Assembly (NCBI RefSeq): GCF_036346615.1
Contig: NZ_CP107836.1
Span: 5,022,001 to 5,086,000, forward strand
Direction of reading: 5' to 3'
Source: Streptomyces sp. NBC_00523
GTDB lineage: Bacteria > Actinomycetota > Actinomycetes > Streptomycetales > Streptomycetaceae
Length of the DNA: 64,000 nucleotides
In this document: positions 34,727-43,018 of the stretch, one piece after another
Layout: every line of letters begins with the position of its first letter
Position numbering within the stretch: the stretch's first letter is position 1
Notes under the pieces: generated by a model
What the model was told of the DNA's origin: nothing
What the model saw: the letters and a program-made list of their open reading frames with translations, nothing else
Databases searched by the model: none
Translations under genes and position numbers: made by a program

Positions 34727-36012
34727 AGGACCGGCACCTCCGAGTAGGCGCAGCTGGTACGCGTCGTCATGTAGCGGCCGAGCCAGGCGCGGCGCTCGGC
34801 TTTGGGCATGGCTTCGAGGCGGCGGAGTTCGGGGGACTTCTCCGTGCCGGGGGCGAGCCCGGCGGGGGCGAGCCAGGTTCCGACAGCGCCGTCCGTCGCG
34901 CCCACCCCACGTCCGTCGGCGTCCTCGTAGTGCCGCGAACAGTCCCGCGCCGTCATGTTGGCCGCCACCTGCCAGGCGTAGTCCTCGGTGTCCCGCAGCC
35001 GCCCGCGCAGGAGGTACCAGCCGGGATTGGGCGGCGGGATCCACGCCTCGTCCGGGCCGTGCAGGGGCAGCCGGGCGACGTAGCGCTTCGGTGCGCCGGG
35101 CACCCCCTCCAGCCGTCCCGTCAGCCCCGACAGCGCCTCGGCGACCTGGGGCAGCAGGTGCTCCTGACGCCCGCTCAGGCAGATCTGCGGGCTGCCTTCT
35201 GTGCAGGCGAGATGGTGGGCCGCCGGGTCGTCCCGGAACATGCCGTCGCCCGTGGACACGATCAGCGGGGCGACGGCGGTCGCCACGGCGAGCGGCACGA
35301 GGGCGGCGAGCCGGCGCCGGGCCGCGACGGCGGTGAACGCGGCGGCCGCGAGTCCGCAGGTCCAGGCCACCACGGCGGGGGCGAACCACCACACGGGCAG
35401 CTGGTCCCACAGCGCGTACTGCTCGGCCGGGTCCAGGTACCGCGCCGGGGATTCCGCGTAGTTCGGCACCCCGAGCACCAGGTACATCAACGCGGCGAGC
35501 ACAGGCGCGGCCAGCCGCCACCGGCACAGCGCGCCGACGGAGAACCCGAGCAGCGCCGCGGCCGCCAGGAAGGCGGCGTCCACGACGACGAGCGAGGGAA
35601 GCGGGCCGCCGCCGCCCGCGTACGGCCAGGTGGCCGCCGATGAACCGGCCAGCGCGACCACGTACCCGGCGACCGCCCACAGCGCGAGCGGCAGCACGGC
35701 GGCCGCCGTCCGCTGCCACCGCGCACGCGGCGTCGAGCGCCACAGCTCATCGGTCGAGCGCCGGTGGTCGCGGGCCCCCTGCCAACAGGCCGCCGCGGCC
35801 ACCAGCGGGCCGGCGAGCAGAGTGGCGCCGGAGTGCAGGAGGCCCTGGGTCTCGGTCCAGTCGCCCTGCCAGGCGTCGGCCTTCGCGGCCATGGTCACGC
35901 CGAGCGTCAGCGCCGTGGACAGCCCGGTCCACGGGCCGATGCCGCGCCGGGCCTCGGCCCGCAGCGCGGGGCTCGGGGCCTTGCGCCGCGCGGGAGTCTC
36001 GGTGAGGGTCAT
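34723..36012 (-). CDS. ABC exporter membrane subunit-like protein
   Basis: 429 residues from the ATG at 36012, overlapping the ATPase stop. Six or so hydrophobic segments in the first 280 residues (TAAAVLPLALWAVAGYVVAL, DAAFLAAAALLGFSVGALC, LAALVPLAVATAVAPLIV). The last ~150 residues are a soluble, probably external region with cysteines and the sequence HLACTEGSPQICLSGRQEH. Function in the exporter is by association with the adjacent ATPase; substrate unknown. Confidence 0.78.
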   Translation of the reverse strand: MTLTETPARRKAPSPALRAEARRGIGPWTGLSTALTLGVTMAAKADAWQGDWTETQGLLHSGATLLAGPLVAAAACWQGARDHRRSTDELWRSTPRARWQRTAAAVLPLALWAVAGYVVALAGSSAATWPYAGGGGPLPSLVVVDAAFLAAAALLGFSVGALCRWRLAAPVLAALMYLVLGVPNYAESPARYLDPAEQYALWDQLPVWWFAPAVVAWTCGLAAAAFTAVAARRRLAALVPLAVATAVAPLIVSTGDGMFRDDPAAHHLACTEGSPQICLSGRQEHLLPQVAEALSGLTGRLEGVPGAPKRYVARLPLHGPDEAWIPPPNPGWYLLRGRLRDTEDYAWQVAANMTARDCSRHYEDADGRGVGATDGAVGTWLAPAGLAPGTEKSPELRRLEAMPKAERRAWLGRYMTTRTSCAYSEVPVL

Positions 36013-36800
36013 CGGGCGCCCGCCGTCGCCCGGTGGGAGCGCAGGGCCGTCGTGTAGCCCCGCTCGATCGGGCTGCCGTGGAGCGGGTCCGGATCGTCGT
36101 CGTCCTTGCCGAGGGCCGCCAGCTCGTCCGTCGTCCCCCGGTACGCGACGCGGCCCGCCTCGATCAGCGTCACGTCCTCGCAGGCCGCCACCACGTCCTC
36201 CACCAGGTGCGTGGAGAGGATGACCGTCGCGTCCTTCCCCAGGTCCCGCATCAGGGCCCGGAACTCGACCCGCTGTTCCGGGTCGAGCCCGGCGGTCGGC
36301 TCGTCCAGGAGCAGCAGCTCCGGCTCGTTGACGATCGCCTGGGCGATGCCGACGCGCCGAACCATGCCGCCGGACAGCGTCTTCATCCGGGAGTCGATCC
36401 GGTCGGCGAGGCCCACGCGGTCCACCGCGCGCTCCACGGCAGCGGCCGCCCGCGTGGAATCCATCTCCTTGAGCCACGCCACATAGGCGACGAACTCGCG
36501 GACGGTGAACCCGGCGTAATGGCCGAACTCCTGCGGCAGATAGCCCAGCCTGCGCCGGACCTCCGCCCGGGCCCGGTGGTCGGACGCCGCGCCCACGTCG
36601 GAGCCCAGCAGCTCGATCCGCCCGGCGTCCGGCGCGGCGGCCGTGGACAGGACCCGGATCAGTGAGGTCTTGCCCGCCCCGTTGGGGCCGAGGAGCCCGT
36701 GCACTCCGGGCCCGAAGGCGAGATCGATGGCGTCCAGGGCGGTCCTGCGGCGGTGCCGGACCGTCAGCCCGGACACCTCCACGGTGCTGTTCACGCTCAT
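36009..36800 (-). CDS. ABC transporter ATP-binding protein (exporter type)
   Basis: 263 residues. Walker A GPNGAGKTS, Q-loop LPQEFG, signature LSGGMVRRVGIAQAI, Walker B LLLLDEPTAGLDP and switch His in STHLVEDV. The DrrA/CcmA-like single-domain form is typical of ABC-2 exporters. It overlaps both neighbours by ATGA. Powers the membrane proteins encoded downstream. Confidence 0.9.
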   Translation of the reverse strand: MSVNSTVEVSGLTVRHRRRTALDAIDLAFGPGVHGLLGPNGAGKTSLIRVLSTAAAPDAGRIELLGSDVGAASDHRARAEVRRRLGYLPQEFGHYAGFTVREFVAYVAWLKEMDSTRAAAAVERAVDRVGLADRIDSRMKTLSGGMVRRVGIAQAIVNEPELLLLDEPTAGLDPEQRVEFRALMRDLGKDATVILSTHLVEDVVAACEDVTLIEAGRVAYRGTTDELAALGKDDDDPDPLHGSPIERGYTTALRSHRATAGAR

Positions 36801-37732
36801 GACGTCTCCAGGTGGTCGAAGGATCGGCGGCGCAGGACGAGCAGCGCCGCGCCGAGCACGGCCGCCACCGCCCAGGCGCCCTGTGCGGGGAGCCCCGCGA
36901 AGTAGCGGAGCGCCGTCGGCGTTCCGTCGAGCAGCGCGGACGGGGACGTGTCGAGCGCCGGTACGGTGACGGCGGCCGCCCAGCCCGCCGCGACGACGAG
37001 GGCCGCGGTGCGGCAGCCGACGTACGAGCCGATCCCCAGGGCCGCGAGGGTCAGGGCGAGCCCGGGCAACAGCCAGGCCAGGGGCCCCGGGCCGCCGGCC
37101 GAGGCGGGCAGCACCGCCCAGGCCAGGGCGAGCACCGGGACGGTCACCCCGAGCACCGCGGCCGTCCTGGTCAGCAGCAGCCGCAGCCCGCCGCCGGGGG
37201 AGGTGGCGATGATCTCGTGCAGGGGATCGGCGGAGCGCCCGTACGAGACCCCGACGCCGGCGAGCGGCAGCACGGGCGCGACGAGCAGCAGCAAGGCCCG
37301 CACGGAACCACCGAGTCCGCCGCCGTACGCGAGCGCGACGGCCGCGCACACCACGAGCGCCAGGGCCCCGGTCCACGGCCCCCGCAAGGCGGGTCCGGCC
37401 GCCCACACCACCCGGCCGAAGCGGCGGCGTCCCGACAGGCGGCGCCACGCAGGCCCGGCCCCGGGCGCGCGGCCGCGCCAGGCGCCGAGGCCGGGCACCG
37501 GACGTCCCGGCCCCGGGCGGCCGGGCACCGGAACCGCCTCCGCCAGCACCGCCGCCCGGATCGCGTCCAGCGTCGCCGCTCCGGCGCCCCGGTCGCGTAC
37601 GGCGGCCGACACGCGTTCCGCGCACCCCGTGCAGGACTCGACGTGCTTCTCGACGGACCAGGCGTCCGGTTCGGGGGTCGTGCCCTCCGCGTACCGCCGG
37701 ACCAGCTCGTCCGTCACGTGCCAGGTCGTCAT
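36797..37732 (-). CDS. Zinc-finger (anti-sigma-like) membrane protein
   Basis: 311 residues. The N-terminus carries a zf-HC2/ZAS motif (His29-x3-Cys33-x2-Cys36 in HVESCTGC) of the kind that binds ECF sigma factors. After a Pro/Gly/Arg linker come about six hydrophobic segments (GALALVVCAAVALAYGGGL, LLLLVAPVLPLAGVGVSYG, and others), more than a simple anti-sigma and resembling an ABC-2 membrane domain. It overlaps the sigma gene by ATGA. Probably holds the sigma factor at the membrane and may also be part of the exporter. Confidence 0.82.
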   Translation of the reverse strand: MTTWHVTDELVRRYAEGTTPEPDAWSVEKHVESCTGCAERVSAAVRDRGAGAATLDAIRAAVLAEAVPVPGRPGPGRPVPGLGAWRGRAPGAGPAWRRLSGRRRFGRVVWAAGPALRGPWTGALALVVCAAVALAYGGGLGGSVRALLLLVAPVLPLAGVGVSYGRSADPLHEIIATSPGGGLRLLLTRTAAVLGVTVPVLALAWAVLPASAGGPGPLAWLLPGLALTLAALGIGSYVGCRTAALVVAAGWAAAVTVPALDTSPSALLDGTPTALRYFAGLPAQGAWAVAAVLGAALLVLRRRSFDHLETS

Positions 37733-38331
37733 GCCGTGCCTCCCAGGGGGCCGTTCTCCGCGACCAGCCGGTCGAGGGCGGCGCGCAGTTCGCGGCGGGC
37801 CCGCATGGCCCGGGTCTTGACCGTGCCCTCGGGTATGCCGAGCAGCCGGGCGGCCTCCCTGGTGGTGAGGCCGTCGACCACCGTGGCGCGCAGGACCTCC
37901 CGGAGCTCCGGCGAGATCCGGTCGAGCGCGGCGCCCACGTCCCCGTACTCCAGGCCGGCCAGGACGCGGTCCTCGGCGGAGGGTGCGGGGGCGGTCCACC
38001 GGGTGTCGCCCGCCTGCCCGGCCGCCGTCGCGCGTTCCGTCCGGGCCCGGGTGCGCTGGGCGTCCACCAGGCGGCGGGCGGCGATCACCCAGAGCCAGCC
38101 GCCCGCCTCCGCGCCCCGGTGCGCGGCGGCGGAGCGCCAGACCGTCACGAAGGTGTCCTGGACGACCTCCCGCACGGTCTCCGCGTCCGGGCAGCGGCGG
38201 CTCAGCCGGGCGAGGAGCCAGCCGGCGTGCCGGTCGTAGAACGCGGCCAGGGCGGCCGTGTCCCCCTGCGCGACGGCACGCAGCAGCGCCTCGTCGGTCC
38301 GGTCGTCCCCCGAGGGGCGCAAGTCGCTCAC
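37729..38331 (-). CDS. ECF-type RNA polymerase sigma factor
   Basis: 200 residues, GTG start with GAGGGG upstream. Region 2: LAAFYDRHAGWLLARLSRRC and VREVVQDTFVTVWRSAAAH. Region 4: ISPELREVLRATVVDGLTTR then EAARLLGIPEGTVKTRAMRA. First gene of a five-gene, fully overlapping operon with a zinc-finger membrane protein and an ABC exporter. Autoregulation of the operon is the usual design; I could not find its promoter signature with confidence. Confidence 0.9.
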   Translation of the reverse strand: MSDLRPSGDDRTDEALLRAVAQGDTAALAAFYDRHAGWLLARLSRRCPDAETVREVVQDTFVTVWRSAAAHRGAEAGGWLWVIAARRLVDAQRTRARTERATAAGQAGDTRWTAPAPSAEDRVLAGLEYGDVGAALDRISPELREVLRATVVDGLTTREAARLLGIPEGTVKTRAMRARRELRAALDRLVAENGPLGGTA

Positions 38332-38364
38332 ACCCCCTCTATCGGCGGTCGCCCGCCGCCCGGT

Positions 38365-38943
38365 TCACGCCCCCGGCGGCGCCGTGAACCGTACGGCCGA
38401 GGCGGGCGTGGTGACGTCCGCGTCCGCGCTGATCGCCCAGGCGGCGGCCCGGGAGACGACGGCGGCGGGGACCGCCCCGCTGATCCCGGGCGCGGCCGGG
38501 ACGTCGTGCGTGGCGTGGGCGTCGTACGGGAGGACGACCCGGTAGCCCAGCTCCAGGGCGGTCCGGGCCGTCGCCTGGACGCACATCTCCGACATGACGC
38601 CGCAGACGGCCAGTGAGTCCACGCCCGCGTCCGCGAGGACGGCGCCCAGGGCCGTGTCCTTGAAGCCGTCGTCCCAGGTCTTGCGGATCACGGACTCCGC
38701 AGGGCCGTCCACGACCGGCAGATGCAGCGCCCAGCCCGGCGTGAACGGCTCGTCGCCCGACCCGGGGTCGCCGTCGTTCTGGAGGTGGACGACGACCGCG
38801 CCCGCCCGCCGGGCCCGCGCCAGCAGCCCCGCCGTACGGTCCAGCAGCACACCGGCCCCGGGGACGGCCCCCGCGCCGGTCACCCCGTCCTTCTGCACGT
38901 CCACGACGATCAGGGCCTGCACGGGGAGCGGGGTCTCGGTCAT
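38365..38943 (-). CDS. Isochorismatase-family cysteine hydrolase
   Basis: 192 residues, ATG at 38943. The catalytic triad landmarks are visible: Asp in ALIVVDVQKDG, Lys in VIRKTWDDGF and Cys in CGVMSEMCVQATARTALELG, with the cis-peptide region before the Cys. The size is typical of the nicotinamidase/isochorismatase-like group. The natural substrate cannot be deduced. Confidence 0.9.
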   Translation of the reverse strand: MTETPLPVQALIVVDVQKDGVTGAGAVPGAGVLLDRTAGLLARARRAGAVVVHLQNDGDPGSGDEPFTPGWALHLPVVDGPAESVIRKTWDDGFKDTALGAVLADAGVDSLAVCGVMSEMCVQATARTALELGYRVVLPYDAHATHDVPAAPGISGAVPAAVVSRAAAWAISADADVTTPASAVRFTAPPGA

Positions 38944-39017
38944 GCGGCCATCCTGTCCGGCGCGGCGCGCGGGCTCCACGGAATATCCGGCGGGCGGCAA
39001 GGGCTCGCCGGGCTCGT

Positions 39018-39419
39018 TCAGGGCCGGGGCATAAGCGTCCCGCGCAACTGGTTGATCCCCGTGTGCCAGGGCCCGTCCTCCGCTTCCTCCCAGAGCTCCA
39101 GCGCCTCGGACGGTTCCGTCAGGACCCGGTCCAGCGCCCGGAGCGCGAGTTCGCGCAGGCCGGTCAGGTCCGGAAGGGGCTCGTCCGGGCCGTACGCGGA
39201 GTCGGCGGGGGCGCCCCCGGGGCACTGCGCCGCGACCAGGGCGGCCGCCGCTATCGCCTCGTTGGCCACGTCCGAGTCCAGGTAGTCGGTGGTGCCGGCC
39301 GTCTCGGCCAGCGCGGCCCGGACCATCGCCCCGCGTGCCTCCGGCGCGGCGTCGTCCAGCCCTCCGCACCAGTCGGCGGCGGTGTCGTTGTCGAACGGGC
39401 CCACGTCCCACGTACCCAT
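39018..39419 (-). CDS. DUF4259-domain protein
   Basis: 133 residues from the ATG at 39419. It begins MGTWDVGPFDNDTAADWCGG, the diagnostic opening of DUF4259, a small acidic actinobacterial protein with unknown role. There is no export signal. Confidence 0.85.
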   Translation of the reverse strand: MGTWDVGPFDNDTAADWCGGLDDAAPEARGAMVRAALAETAGTTDYLDSDVANEAIAAAALVAAQCPGGAPADSAYGPDEPLPDLTGLRELALRALDRVLTEPSEALELWEEAEDGPWHTGINQLRGTLMPRP

Positions 39420-39519
39420 ATGCGTCTCCCTGTGGATCGATCTCCGCGCATCGTGACAGGCACCACTGACAACGCCCCCGGAGCGCCCGCCCCGGCGGAC
39501 AACGCGTGGCGGCACACCT

Positions 39520-39536
39520 GATCGCTCAGAGCGAAC
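39520..39536 (-). promoter_or_regulatory. ClgR box upstream of lon
   Basis: Minus strand reads GTTCGCTCTGAGCGATC, matching the ClgR consensus as I remember it (GTTCGYYSNNRGCGNAC) at 16 of 17 positions. ClgR activates clp and lon protease genes in Streptomyces. The site lies about 75 bases before the lon start, a suitable distance for an activator. Confidence 0.75.
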
Positions 39537-39568
39537 AACGCCTGGGGAACATTGCGGGGCTCACAAGC

Positions 39569-39589
39569 ATTGAGCCGGTATAGCTCAAC
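39569..39589 (+). promoter_or_regulatory. HAIR element (HspR operator) in the lon promoter
   Basis: ATTGAGC-cggtata-GCTCAAC, an inverted repeat with a 7-base spacer. It matches the HAIR consensus CTTGAGT-N7-ACTCAAG in TTGAG/CTCAA and spacing. It sits 22 bases before the lon ATG, overlapping the expected promoter, which fits repression by HspR. lon has been reported as a member of the HspR regulon in Streptomyces. Confidence 0.8.
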
Positions 39590-39610
39590 TTGACTGCCGA
39601 AGGGGAGATC

Positions 39611-42031
39611 ATGGCTACTGAGTCCACTGCCGTCACACCGCTCACCCTGCCCGTGCTGCCGCTCGACGACGAGGTCGTGCTGCCGGGAATGGTGGTGCCG
39701 CTGGACCTGTCGGACACCGAGGTGCGCGCCGCCGTCGAGGCCGCGCAGGCCGCCGCCCGGGAGGACGGGGGCAAGCCCGAGGTGCTGCTCGTCCCGCGCA
39801 TCGACGGGACGTACACCGGGATCGGTGTCCGCGGCACCGTCGAGCAGGTGGGGCGGCTCTCCGACGGTGACCCGGGCGCCCTCATCCGGGGCCGCGACCG
39901 GGTCCGCATCGGAGCGGGCACCAGCGGCCCCGGCGCCGCCCTCTGGGTGGAAGGGGTCCGGGTGGACGAATCCGTCCCCGACCCGCTGCCCGGAGCCGTC
40001 GCCGAGCTGGTCAAGGAGTACAAGGCGCTCGCCACCAGCTGGCTGAAGAAGCGCGGGGCCTGGCAGGTCGTGGATCGGGTCCAGCAGATCGAGGGCGTCT
40101 CGGCGCTCGCCGACAACTCGGGGTACTCGCCCTTCCTCACCACCGCTCAGAAGGTCCGCCTCCTGGAGACCACCGACCCGGTCGCCCGGCTCAAGCTGGC
40201 CATCCAGTGGCTGGGCGAACACCTCGCCGAGCAGGATGTCGCCGAGTCCATCGCCAAGGACGTCCAGGAGGGCGTCGACAAGCAGCAGCGCGAGTTCCTG
40301 CTGCGGCGCCAGCTGGATGCCGTACGCAAGGAGCTCTCCGAGCTCAACGGCGACCCGGAGGACGAGTCCGACGACTACCGGGCCCGCGTCGAGGCCGCCG
40401 ACCTGCCGGAGCACGTCCGCGAGGCGGCGCTCAAGGAGGTCGACAAGCTGGAGCGCGCCTCCGACCAGAGCCCCGAGGGCTCCTGGATCAGGACCTGGCT
40501 CGACACCGTCCTCGAACTGCCCTGGACCGAGCGCACCGAGGACGCCTACGACATCAAGGGCGCCCAGGAGATCCTGGACGCCGAGCACGCCGGGCTCCAG
40601 GACGTGAAGGAGCGCATCACCGAATACCTCGCGGTCCGCAAGCGGCGGGCCGACCGCGGCCTCGGCGTCGTCGGCGGGCGGCGCGGCGGCGCGGTGCTGG
40701 CCCTCGTCGGGCCGCCCGGCGTCGGCAAGACCTCGCTCGGGGAGTCCGTCGCGCACGCCATGGGCCGCAAGTTCGTCCGCGTCGCGCTCGGCGGTGTCCG
40801 GGACGAGGCGGAGATCCGCGGCCACCGGCGTACGTACGTCGGGGCGCTGCCCGGACGCATCGTGCGCGCCATCAAGGAGGCCGGCTCGATGAATCCGGTC
40901 GTCCTCCTGGACGAGATCGACAAGGTCGGCTCCGACTTCCGGGGCGATCCGGCCGCCGCCCTCCTCGAAGTCCTCGACCCCGCGCAGAACCACACCTTCC
41001 GCGACCACTACCTGGAGGTCGAGCTCGACCTCAGCGACGTCGTCTTCCTGGCCACCGCCAACGTCCTGGAGGCCATCCCGGAGGCGCTGCTCGACCGCAT
41101 GGAGCTGGTCAGGCTCGACGGCTACACCGAGGACGAGAAGGTCGTCATCGCCCGCGACCACCTGCTCCCGCGCCAGCTGGAGCGGGCCGGTCTGGAGAAG
41201 GACGAGGTCGCCCTGGACGAACCGGCGCTGCGCAAGCTGGCCGGCGAGTACACCCGCGAGGCCGGCGTACGGAACCTGGAGCGGGCCGTCGCCCGGCTGC
41301 TGCGCAAGGTCGCGGCCCAGAGCGAACTGGGCGACCGCGAGCTGCCGTTCACGGTGGGCGCGGACGACCTGCGCGGTCTCATCGGCCGCCCGCACCACGT
41401 GCCCGAGTCCGCCCAGGACCCGGCCGAGCGCCGTACGTCGGTGCCCGGCGTGGCCACCGGGCTCGCGGTGACCGGGGCGGGCGGGGACGTCCTCTTCGTG
41501 GAGGCGTCGCTCGCCGACCCCGAGACCGGGGCGTCCGGGCTGACCCTCACCGGCCAGCTGGGCGACGTCATGAAGGAGTCCGCGCAGATCGCGCTGAGCT
41601 TCCTCCGGTCGCACGGCGCGGAGCTGGAGCTACCGGTCGCGGACCTCAAGGACCGGGGCGTGCACATCCACTTCCCGGCGGGCGCGGTCCCCAAGGACGG
41701 CCCGAGCGCGGGCATCACGATGACGACCGCGCTGGCCTCGCTGCTCTCCGGCCGGCTGGTCCGCACGGATGTGGCGATGACCGGTGAGGTCTCGCTGACC
41801 GGGCGGGTGCTGCCGATCGGCGGCCTGAAGCAGAAGCTCCTGGCCGCGCACCGGGCGGGCATCACCACCGTGGTGATCCCCAAGCGGAACGAGGCCGACC
41901 TCGACGACGTCCCGGCCGAGGTGCTGGAGACCCTGGAGGTCCACCCGGTCACCGACGTCCGCCAGGTCCTGGAGATCGCCCTGGCCCCGGCCACGGCGGA
42001 GCACAGGATTCCGGCGGCCCAGGCGGCGTAA
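39611..42031 (+). CDS. lon: ATP-dependent Lon protease
   Basis: 806 residues from the ATG at 39611 (AGGGGAG just upstream; a TTG seven codons earlier is possible). N-terminal substrate domain (LTLPVLPLDDEVVLPGMVVP); AAA+ module with Walker A GPPGVGKTS, Walker B PVVLLDEIDKVGSDFRGDP and sensor LATANVLEAIP; C-terminal protease with catalytic dyad Ser699 (KDGPSAGITM) and Lys742 (PIGGLKQKLL). Degrades misfolded and regulatory proteins in the cytoplasm. Probably repressed by HspR and activated by ClgR via the two sites upstream. Confidence 0.96.
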   Translation: MATESTAVTPLTLPVLPLDDEVVLPGMVVPLDLSDTEVRAAVEAAQAAAREDGGKPEVLLVPRIDGTYTGIGVRGTVEQVGRLSDGDPGALIRGRDRVRIGAGTSGPGAALWVEGVRVDESVPDPLPGAVAELVKEYKALATSWLKKRGAWQVVDRVQQIEGVSALADNSGYSPFLTTAQKVRLLETTDPVARLKLAIQWLGEHLAEQDVAESIAKDVQEGVDKQQREFLLRRQLDAVRKELSELNGDPEDESDDYRARVEAADLPEHVREAALKEVDKLERASDQSPEGSWIRTWLDTVLELPWTERTEDAYDIKGAQEILDAEHAGLQDVKERITEYLAVRKRRADRGLGVVGGRRGGAVLALVGPPGVGKTSLGESVAHAMGRKFVRVALGGVRDEAEIRGHRRTYVGALPGRIVRAIKEAGSMNPVVLLDEIDKVGSDFRGDPAAALLEVLDPAQNHTFRDHYLEVELDLSDVVFLATANVLEAIPEALLDRMELVRLDGYTEDEKVVIARDHLLPRQLERAGLEKDEVALDEPALRKLAGEYTREAGVRNLERAVARLLRKVAAQSELGDRELPFTVGADDLRGLIGRPHHVPESAQDPAERRTSVPGVATGLAVTGAGGDVLFVEASLADPETGASGLTLTGQLGDVMKESAQIALSFLRSHGAELELPVADLKDRGVHIHFPAGAVPKDGPSAGITMTTALASLLSGRLVRTDVAMTGEVSLTGRVLPIGGLKQKLLAAHRAGITTVVIPKRNEADLDDVPAEVLETLEVHPVTDVRQVLEIALAPATAEHRIPAAQAA

Positions 42032-42044
42032 CGGGAGCCATGGA

Positions 42045-42078
42045 CGCGGAACGGCCCGGGCGCGCGGGCCGTTCCGCG
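42045..42078. terminator. Bidirectional terminator after lon
   Basis: Perfect 14-bp stem CGCGGAACGGCCCG / CGGGCCGTTCCGCG with a 6-base loop, 14 bases after the lon stop and just before the end of the convergent deacetylase gene. Confidence 0.85.
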
Positions 42079-42089
42079 TACCGCCGTGC

Positions 42090-42854
42090 CTACGGGCGGT
42101 AGATCGTGCCCGGGACGGGCTCGGCGGGGGCCATCAGCTGGGGGACCGTCACGAAGGTGTAGCCCTGCTTCTTCAGGGTGTCGATGATCCCGGGCACGGC
42201 GGGCACGGTGCCCTTGTAGATGTCGTGCAGCAGGATGATGCCGTCCTTGCTCGCCTGGTCGACTATCCGCTTCTTGATCAGCGCGGAATCGGTGGTCGAG
42301 TAGTCCTTGGCGGTGGCGCTCCACAGGATCTGGGAGAGCCCGAGGTCCTTGCAGATGCCGGAGATCGTGTCGTCGGTGCGGCCCTGCGGCGGGCGCATCA
42401 GCCGGGGCTTCTTGCCGGTGATGTCCGCGATGGCGTTCTGCGTCTTCTCCAGCTCGGCGCGTATCTCGGCCGGCTTCCGGTCGGTCAGGATCTTGTGCGA
42501 CCAGGTGTGGTTGGCGATCTCGTGGCCCTCGGCCGCGAGCCGCCGCACGGTCTCCGGGTGCTTCTTGACGTGGTTCTTGCCGAGCAGGAAGAACGTCGCG
42601 TGGACCTTCTTCTCCTTGAGGATGTCCAGCAGATGCGGCGTGTCCTCGGCCGGGCCCGCGTCGAAGGTCAGGGCGATGCACTTGGCCTTGCGGCAGTCCA
42701 CCGGGCCCATCGGCGCCTTGGCGTCCGAAGCGGCGTCGTCGCGGGCCGAGCCGGGCGCGGTGGTCTCCATCGAGCAGCCGCTCAATGTGAGCGTGAGCGC
42801 TGTCACAAGAGCGACGGCCAACCCCGTACCGATGGACTTCCTCTTACTGGGCAC
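42090..42854 (-). CDS. Polysaccharide deacetylase lipoprotein
   Basis: 254 residues, GTG start with GAGGGAGT upstream. Lipoprotein signal with lipobox LSGCS at about residue 27. NodB-homology domain: TFDAGP (motif 1, although the usual second Asp is Gly-adjacent), HEIANHTWSH (metal-binding His pair), RPPQGRTDD (motif 3) and ILLHDIYKGT (motif 5). Likely removes acetyl groups from peptidoglycan or another surface glycan. Controlled from a promoter region with a TATACC-N5-GGTATA dyad. Confidence 0.9.
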   Translation of the reverse strand: MPSKRKSIGTGLAVALVTALTLTLSGCSMETTAPGSARDDAASDAKAPMGPVDCRKAKCIALTFDAGPAEDTPHLLDILKEKKVHATFFLLGKNHVKKHPETVRRLAAEGHEIANHTWSHKILTDRKPAEIRAELEKTQNAIADITGKKPRLMRPPQGRTDDTISGICKDLGLSQILWSATAKDYSTTDSALIKKRIVDQASKDGIILLHDIYKGTVPAVPGIIDTLKKQGYTFVTVPQLMAPAEPVPGTIYRP

Positions 42855-42910
42855 GGCGTGCCACTCCCTCTGGTGAACGAACGCACTGGTGTGCGACCTG
42901 GAACGGCGAC

Positions 42911-42927
42911 TATACCTGCGGGGTATA
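42911..42927 (-). promoter_or_regulatory. Inverted repeat TATACC-N5-GGTATA ahead of the deacetylase gene
   Basis: Dyad TATACC-tgcgg-GGTATA, 57 bases upstream of the deacetylase GTG. On the minus strand TATAGT (42909-42914) overlaps one arm and could be the -10 box, so a bound regulator would block the promoter. The cognate regulator is unknown. Confidence 0.5.
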
Positions 42928-43018
42928 CACCGGGTTCATAGTGGGGTGGCCGGAACGCGGTGAAGCCCGGCGACGGGGTGCGTCACCGGGCTTCGCGCCG
43001 CGCGGGGAGGGGGCGCCG

